NCBI GenBank assembly: GCA_023458595.1
Contig: JAEWYT010000016.1
Coordinates: 1-64,000, forward strand
Origin: Pseudomonadota bacterium
GTDB lineage: Bacteria; Pseudomonadota; Alphaproteobacteria; Rhizobiales; Tepidamorphaceae
DNA length: 64,000 nucleotides
Direction of reading: 5' to 3'
The position numbers and the translations under genes are program-made. Shown piece by piece: positions 59,200 to 64,000 of this stretch; positions within the stretch are counted from its first letter, which is position 1, and each line of letters starts with the position of its first letter. The notes beneath the pieces were generated by a model. That model saw nothing but the letters and a program-made list of their open reading frames with translations, ran no database searches and was not told where the DNA came from.

Positions 59200-61387
59200 G
59201 GACGATATCTCCTCTACCGGTGTCGGCCAGCATCTGGCGCAGCTCCGTCTGGATTTCCGGGCTCATGGCGAAGGCCGCGCGCTCCAGCACCTTCGACACG
59301 CTGGGCGAGCTCTCGGCGCCGCAGACGCGCTTCACCGGCTGGTCGAGATGGTCGAAGAACCGCCGCTGGATCTCGTCGCTCAGCATCGCGCCGTAGGAAA
59401 TCGTCAGCGATCCCTGTTCGACCACCACCACGTTGTTGGTCTTGCGGATGGAGGCGCCGATCGTGTCCCAGTCGATTCCGGCGCGATCGAGCGAGCGCAG
59501 ATCGATGATCTCGGCATCGAGCCCGAGCGCGTCGACCGCCTGGCGCGCCTGCGCGACCATCGCCGAATAGGTCAGGATGGTCAGCTGGTTGCCCGGCCGC
59601 ACCACCTTCGCCTTGCCCAGCCCGATGAAGTAGTCGTAGTCGTCGGTCGGCCCCAGCGCCTTCTCGTTGTAGAGCCCGACATGCTCGATCACCAGAACCG
59701 GATCCTGGCAGCGCAGCGCGCTGTTCATCAGTCCGACATAGTCGAAAGGGGTCGACGGGGCCACGATCCGCCAGCCCGGCCATTGTGAGAATAGCCCGGC
59801 CGGATCCATCGAATGCTGCGAGCCATAGCCGGTGCCGATGGCGATCTTCGTTCGAAAAACCACGGGCATGGCGGTTTCGCCGCCGAACATGTGCCGGGCC
59901 TTGCCGATCTGGTTGAACAGCTGGTCCGCCGCCACCAGCGCGAAATCGGGATACATCAGCTCCACCACGGGCCGGTAGCGGCCCATCATCGCCACGCCGC
60001 CGGCGAGGCCGCTGAACCCCGCCTCGGCGATAGGGGTGGGGATGATCCGGTCGGGATAGCGGTCGAACAGCCCCTTCGTCGCGCCGTTGGTGCCGCCCTT
60101 GAGCCGGTGGATGTCCTCACCGATGCAGAAGATGCTGTCGTCCTCGGCCATGCGGCGGTTCATCACCTCGGCGACCGCATCGACGAAACGCATCTCCGCC
60201 AGCGTGCCGCTGAAGGTCTCCTGCTCTTCGTAGCGCGCGCCGTCGAATTCGGAGAGATCGCCGCGCAAGCCCTTGTCGCGCGTCGCGGGGTCGGGCCAGA
60301 GGCTCTCGATGATGGTGCGCTTGTTGCCGTCCAGGCGGGTAAGGGCATTGGCCACGGTCTGCATCGCTGCCCGCGCACGTGAAGCGACGTGCGCGTCGCC
60401 GTCCCCGTCAAGCCAGTTGCGGGCCTCCAGCCCGGCGAACATCGCCCGCAGCGGGTCGCGGTCGCGCCATTTCGCCTCTTCTTCCTTCGTGCGATAGCCG
60501 AAGGCGCTGCCCGGGAGGCCGTTGCCGTGATGGAAGAAGCGATAGACCAGCGCCTCGATGACCGCCGGCCCCTTGCCGGCGCGCATGATCTTCAGCGCTT
60601 CCTCGGTGGCCACGCGCACCGCGACCGGGTCCATTCCGTCCACCCGGTACGTGGGGATTCCGAAGCCCAGCCCGCGCGCCGAGACACGGGTCTCCCGGGT
60701 CTGTTCGGCCACCGTAGTGGATACGGCGAATCCGTTGTTCTCGATGAAGAAACAGACCGGCAGATCCCACAGCGCGGCGAGATTCATCGCCTCGGGGACC
60801 GAGCCGATATGCACGCCGCCCTCGCCGACGTAGGAGAACACGACGTCGTTCGTCCCGGCGCGCTTGTTCGACCAGGCCGCACCGGTGGCCAGCGGAACGC
60901 CGCCGCCGACGATCGCATTGGTCCCGAGCGCCCCGGCCTCGTCCCAGCGCAGGTGCATTGAGCCGCCGCGGCCGTTGCAGTAGCCCTGCGCGAGTCCCAT
61001 GATCTCGGCGAGCGAACGTTGCAGAACCTGCATGATGTCGCCGCCGAGCTCCGTGGTCAGCGGATCGTTGTGACCAGGGTCGACAAAGTTCAGTGCCTTG
61101 GCCAGGAACTGGTGGTGGCCGCGGTGCGACCCGGTCACCTGGTCGGTCGCCCGCAGGGGCGCGATGGAGCCGATCGCGCCGCCTTCCTGTCCGATCGAGC
61201 TGTGGACGGGTCCGTGGATCAGGCCCTGCTGATCCATTTCCAGGACCATCTCTTCGAACGCGCGCACGAGGTGAAGATGGCCGTGCATCTTCAGTGCCTC
61301 GTCCTTGCCGAGACGGGTCCAGTCCGCGTCCGTCGCGGTGATCTCGACCCAGTCCGCCATCGGCGTGAGTTTCTTGGATTTAGGCAT
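59192..61387 (-). CDS. Fused E1 alpha-beta subunit of a 2-oxo acid dehydrogenase
   Basis: A thiamine-diphosphate enzyme with both E1 subunits in one chain of 731 residues. The alpha part (about 30-340) has GSHRGHHQFLAKAL, GRGGSMHL and the cofactor loop YVGEGGVHIGSVPEAMNLAA then FFIENNGF near 186-219. The usual GDG is GEG here. The beta part (about 390-720) begins with LAEMRFVDAVAEVMNRRM and holds IAEAGFSGLAGGVAMMGRYRP. The architecture is like the two-subunit acetoin/branched-chain E1 families and fused E1s of some bacteria. It is followed by a VOC gene and E2. The true substrate is unknown; the neighbouring hydroxyacid and aldehyde dehydrogenases point to a branched or hydroxylated oxo acid. 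Confidence 0.9.
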   Translation of the reverse strand: MPKSKKLTPMADWVEITATDADWTRLGKDEALKMHGHLHLVRAFEEMVLEMDQQGLIHGPVHSSIGQEGGAIGSIAPLRATDQVTGSHRGHHQFLAKALNFVDPGHNDPLTTELGGDIMQVLQRSLAEIMGLAQGYCNGRGGSMHLRWDEAGALGTNAIVGGGVPLATGAAWSNKRAGTNDVVFSYVGEGGVHIGSVPEAMNLAALWDLPVCFFIENNGFAVSTTVAEQTRETRVSARGLGFGIPTYRVDGMDPVAVRVATEEALKIMRAGKGPAVIEALVYRFFHHGNGLPGSAFGYRTKEEEAKWRDRDPLRAMFAGLEARNWLDGDGDAHVASRARAAMQTVANALTRLDGNKRTIIESLWPDPATRDKGLRGDLSEFDGARYEEQETFSGTLAEMRFVDAVAEVMNRRMAEDDSIFCIGEDIHRLKGGTNGATKGLFDRYPDRIIPTPIAEAGFSGLAGGVAMMGRYRPVVELMYPDFALVAADQLFNQIGKARHMFGGETAMPVVFRTKIAIGTGYGSQHSMDPAGLFSQWPGWRIVAPSTPFDYVGLMNSALRCQDPVLVIEHVGLYNEKALGPTDDYDYFIGLGKAKVVRPGNQLTILTYSAMVAQARQAVDALGLDAEIIDLRSLDRAGIDWDTIGASIRKTNNVVVVEQGSLTISYGAMLSDEIQRRFFDHLDQPVKRVCGAESSPSVSKVLERAAFAMSPEIQTELRQMLADTGRGDIVRG

Positions 61388-61438
61388 CTTTTCCCTATGT
61401 CGATTCCCGGGCGTTGCCAGCGGCTCGGCCAGGCCGGG

Positions 61439-62887
61439 CTAGGCGGAAAGCCCGCCCATGCACATGTATTTGATCTCGACGTATTCCTCGATTCCGTAGC
61501 GTGAGCCCTCGCGCCCGACGCCGGACTCCTTGACGCCCCCGAAGGGCGCAACCTCGGTCGAGATGATGCCCTCGTTGATCCCGACCATGCCGTATTCCAG
61601 CGCCTCGGCCACCCGCCAGACGCGGCCGATGTCACGGCTGTAGAAATAGGCGGCCAGCCCGAACTCGGTGTCGTTGGCCAGGCCGATCGCCTCCGCCTCG
61701 GTCTCGAAGCGGAACACGGGTGCCAGCGGTCCGAACGTCTCCTCGCGCGCGACCGCCATCTGCGGGGTGACGCCGGTCAACACGGTGGGTTGGAAGAATG
61801 TGCCGCCCAGCACGTGCCGTCCGCCGCCAATGGCGACTTCGGCGCCCTTGGCCAGCGCGTCGGCGATATGCTCCTCGACCTTCTCCACGGCGGCCATGTC
61901 GATCAGCGGGCCTTGCTGCGCGCCTTCGGAAAAGCCGTCGGCAACGACGAGCCGGCCGACCCGCTCGGCCAGCTTCGCGACGAAGGCGTCGTGCACGCCG
62001 CTCTGCACCAGGATACGATTTGTGCAGACGCAGGTTTGACCGGTATTGCGGTATTTCGATGCGATCGCGCCTTCGACCGCGGCCTCCAGGTCGGCGTCGT
62101 CGAAGACGACGAAGGGGGCGTTGCCGCCCAGTTCCATCGACACCTTCTTCACGGTGCCAGCGCTCTGCCGCATCAGCACCTTGCCGATCTCGGTCGAGCC
62201 CGTGAAGGTCACCTTCCGCACGTCGGGATTCTCGGTCAGTTCGCCGCCTATCGCGTGGGCCGAGCCGGTCACGACGTTTAGAACGCCCGCCGGCACCCCC
62301 GCCCGTTCCGCCAACGCGGCAATGGCCAGCGCCGAGAATGGCGTCGCCGAAGCGGGCTTGACCACCACGGTGCAGCCCGCGGCCAGTGCCGGGCCGACCT
62401 TGCGGGTGATCATCGCGATTGGGAAGTTCCACGGCGTGATTGCCGCGACCACGCCAACCGGCTGCTTGACCACGACGATGCGCCGATCGGCCCGAGGGCT
62501 GGGGATCACGTCCCCGTAGACGCGTTTGGCCTCCTCGGCGAACCATTCGACGAAGCTCGCGCCGTACAACACCTCGCCACGCGCCTCGGCAAGTGGCTTG
62601 CCCTGTTCGGCGGTCATGATCCGGGCGAGCGCCTCGCCGTGCTCGAGCAACAGCCCGAACCAGCGGCGCAGGATGGCGGCACGGTCCGTCGCCGTGCGCG
62701 CGCGCCAGGCCGGCAGCGCGTTCTTGGCCGCAGCGACGGCGCGCCGCGTTTCCCCGGCGCCGAGATCCGGTACGGTGCCGATGATTGCGCTGTTGGCAGG
62801 ATTGGTCACCGAGATCTCGGCACCGCCGCGCACCCATTCTCCGCCGATCAGGCAGGTCTGGCGTAGCAGCTCGCGATCAAGTTCCAT
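61439..62887 (-). CDS. NAD(P)-dependent aldehyde dehydrogenase (succinate-semialdehyde dehydrogenase-like)
   Basis: A 482-residue aldehyde dehydrogenase. ITPWNFPIAMITRKVGPALA near residue 147, the catalytic Glu in MELGGNAPFVVFDDAD near 254 and the catalytic Cys in NTGQTCVCTNR near 287 are clear; the CVC pair is typical of GabD-type succinate semialdehyde dehydrogenases. It sits 51 bases before the E1 gene and 15 after the hydroxyacid dehydrogenase gene, so it oxidises an aldehyde or semialdehyde of the same pathway. Exact substrate is inferred only at family level. Confidence 0.93.
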   Translation of the reverse strand: MELDRELLRQTCLIGGEWVRGGAEISVTNPANSAIIGTVPDLGAGETRRAVAAAKNALPAWRARTATDRAAILRRWFGLLLEHGEALARIMTAEQGKPLAEARGEVLYGASFVEWFAEEAKRVYGDVIPSPRADRRIVVVKQPVGVVAAITPWNFPIAMITRKVGPALAAGCTVVVKPASATPFSALAIAALAERAGVPAGVLNVVTGSAHAIGGELTENPDVRKVTFTGSTEIGKVLMRQSAGTVKKVSMELGGNAPFVVFDDADLEAAVEGAIASKYRNTGQTCVCTNRILVQSGVHDAFVAKLAERVGRLVVADGFSEGAQQGPLIDMAAVEKVEEHIADALAKGAEVAIGGGRHVLGGTFFQPTVLTGVTPQMAVAREETFGPLAPVFRFETEAEAIGLANDTEFGLAAYFYSRDIGRVWRVAEALEYGMVGINEGIISTEVAPFGGVKESGVGREGSRYGIEEYVEIKYMCMGGLSA

Positions 62888-62902
62888 GGTCGGTTCCCGG
62901 AG

Positions 62903-63790
62903 TCAGCTTTCGTCGAGCCCGGCCGCGCGAATGGCCAGTTCGGTGTACTTGAAGAAGTCGTCGCCGCCCTGACCCGTCGCGATCAGCGCGGTCCAGGCTT
63001 GGCGTACGAGGGCGGTCAGCGGCATCGGCACGTCGATTGTCTGCCCCGCCGACAGCGCGAGGTCGAAGTCCTTGGCGATCTGTTCGACGCTGAACTTCGG
63101 CGAAAAGTCGCGCGCCTTCAGCGCGTCCAGCTTGTAGCCGATCAGCGGCGAGGCCACGACGCTGGCGGCGATTCCATCAAGCGTGGTGGCGCGGTCCACA
63201 CCGTTCTTCAGGCAGAAGGCCATCGCCTCGCCCATCATCGCGGCGGTCAGGCCGACCATCATGTTGACGGTCAGCTTGAGCACGCGCGCCTGTTCGCCCT
63301 CGCCGACATAGAGCCGATGGCCCGTTATCACGTCGAGGATCGGCCGCAGCGCCTCGAAGCTGTCGTGCGGCCCCGAGATCAGCATTCCGAGCTTTCCGTC
63401 CCTCGCCAGAACGACCGAGCCCGAAACGGGAGCGCGCAGATAGCGTACGCCGCACGATTCCGCCTCCCGTGCGAGCTCGGCCGAAACGGCGACGGAAACC
63501 GTGCTCGTCTCGACCAGAAGGCTGCCGGGCGGCATGTTGGCCACGGCGCCGGACGCGCCCAGCGTGACTTGACGCAGCGCCGCGTCGTCGGCCACCGAGA
63601 CGAACAGGATGTCGACGCCGGCAGCCATATCGGCGATGCCGGCGGCGGCCCGCGCGCCTTCCGCGACGAGCGGCTCACACCGGTTTCCGCTGCGATTCCA
63701 GACGGTCAGGTCATGACCCGCCCGCCTGAGGTTCAGCGCCATCGGCTCGCCCATCTTGCCGAGGCCGATCCATCCGATGCGTTCGCTCAT
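62903..63790 (-). CDS. NAD(P)-dependent beta-hydroxyacid dehydrogenase (3-hydroxyisobutyrate dehydrogenase-like)
   Basis: A 295-residue enzyme that oxidises beta-hydroxy acids to semialdehydes or reduces the reverse way. The N-terminal cofactor site IGWIGLGKMGEPMALNLRRAG is at residues 4-24 (given in part: IGLGKMGEPMALNL), with the substrate motif APVSGSVVLARDGKLGML near residue 118 and the catalytic Lys in LKLTVNMMVG near 171. AAGGGAACGG precedes the ATG at 63790. It is followed by an aldehyde dehydrogenase, so the two could work in sequence on a hydroxyacid and its semialdehyde, before the oxo-acid dehydrogenase. Confidence 0.9.
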   Translation of the reverse strand: MSERIGWIGLGKMGEPMALNLRRAGHDLTVWNRSGNRCEPLVAEGARAAAGIADMAAGVDILFVSVADDAALRQVTLGASGAVANMPPGSLLVETSTVSVAVSAELAREAESCGVRYLRAPVSGSVVLARDGKLGMLISGPHDSFEALRPILDVITGHRLYVGEGEQARVLKLTVNMMVGLTAAMMGEAMAFCLKNGVDRATTLDGIAASVVASPLIGYKLDALKARDFSPKFSVEQIAKDFDLALSAGQTIDVPMPLTALVRQAWTALIATGQGGDDFFKYTELAIRAAGLDES

Positions 63791-63839
63791 GCCCGTTCCC
63801 TTCGGCTTGCGTCCCTGCTTGCGGGGAGTGCATCCGCGA

Positions 63840-64000
63840 TCAGTCCCAGGTGGCTCCGAACCTGGGATTGGTGGTGTTTGCCCCGTCCGGGAAGACGCGG
63901 GCGTTGTTGTAGTGCGACTCGCTGTGCCGCACACCGGGCAGCATGCCGTATCCGGACCAGTACTGGCGGCCGCAGACCAGAAGCTCCTCGGCGGGGAACT
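63840..64000 (-). CDS. C-terminal part of an unidentified protein (window edge)
   Basis: The minus strand has an open frame entering from the right edge, with about 53 codons ending at TGA (63842-63840). It includes ELLVCGRQYWSGYGMLPGVR and ends in NTTNPRFGATWD. The stop lies 49 bases before the hydroxyacid dehydrogenase ATG, so it is probably the preceding gene of the same operon. Too little is visible to name a family; the aromatic-rich end suggests a folded enzyme domain. Confidence 0.6.
   Translation of the reverse strand, partial: FPAEELLVCGRQYWSGYGMLPGVRHSESHYNNARVFPDGANTTNPRFGATWD

Overview
The window is high-GC, densely coded DNA with alphaproteobacterial character, most likely from a member of the Hyphomicrobiales (Rhizobiales). 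The case rests on a porin of the Omp2/Porin_2 type, TRAP transport, the ppx-rlmE and guaB / MAPEG / RsmB-like methylase / guaA neighbourhoods, CCA-encoded tRNAs, and heavy use of GTG/TTG starts with 4-base gene overlaps. No rRNA, CRISPR array or intact mobile element is visible. One decayed IS630-type transposase end (about 55752-55925) and three AT-rich islands (about 14370-14480, 20700-21260, 30000-30260) mark places of past turnover.

Layout. 1-11 kb: a peptide-type ABC ATPase behind a dispersed inverted repeat; an RND efflux pair; then a divergent envelope-glycan locus (GtrB-like glycosyltransferase and sulfotransferase on the minus strand; second sulfotransferase, flippase-like LPG-synthase-type membrane protein and a GT-C-like membrane protein on the plus strand). 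11-14 kb: flavin reductase, a fumarylacetoacetase/hydratase family enzyme and a porin with a regulated-looking promoter. 14.5-20.6 kb: a polysaccharide locus, with UDP-xylose synthase, GalE, a cellulose-synthase-like GT2 and a secreted GH26-like hydrolase on the minus strand, facing a second GH26-like hydrolase on the plus strand. 21.4 kb: tRNA with CAT anticodon (Ile2 type). 21.6-30 kb: a catabolic unit (SDR, quinone reductase, DUF6282-type hydrolase, HpaI aldolase, TRAP DctMQP) divergent from a cupin and an IclR regulator, with mirrored operator-like sequences between. 30-33 kb: a secreted metzincin protease and a secreted beta-propeller protein on either side of tRNA-Gln(CTG). 33.6-43.9 kb: persulfide dioxygenase, ppx, rlmE, two tandem small membrane proteins, an MFS exporter, an aldo/keto reductase-TetR pair behind a 32-bp imperfect palindrome, small exported proteins, pirin, ACT protein and a methyltransferase. 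44-56 kb: ABC exporter pair, PaiB-like protein, guaB, methyltransferase, hydroxyacid dehydrogenase, hydrolase-SDR pair, MAPEG, RsmB-like methylase, guaA. 56-64 kb: DoxX-like/OsmC pair, then a minus-strand operon for an oxo-acid dehydrogenase (E2, VOC protein, fused E1 alpha-beta), aldehyde dehydrogenase, 3-hydroxyisobutyrate-dehydrogenase-like enzyme and a partial gene at the edge.

The loci most likely to hold undescribed biology are the GT2/GH26 polysaccharide system with its unusual AT-rich upstream region carrying helically spaced ATATTCG heptamers, the sulfated-glycan locus, the metzincin/propeller pair, and the fused-E1 dehydrogenase operon with a VOC gene embedded in it. Functions beyond family level are inferred from motifs and neighbours; no database search was possible.
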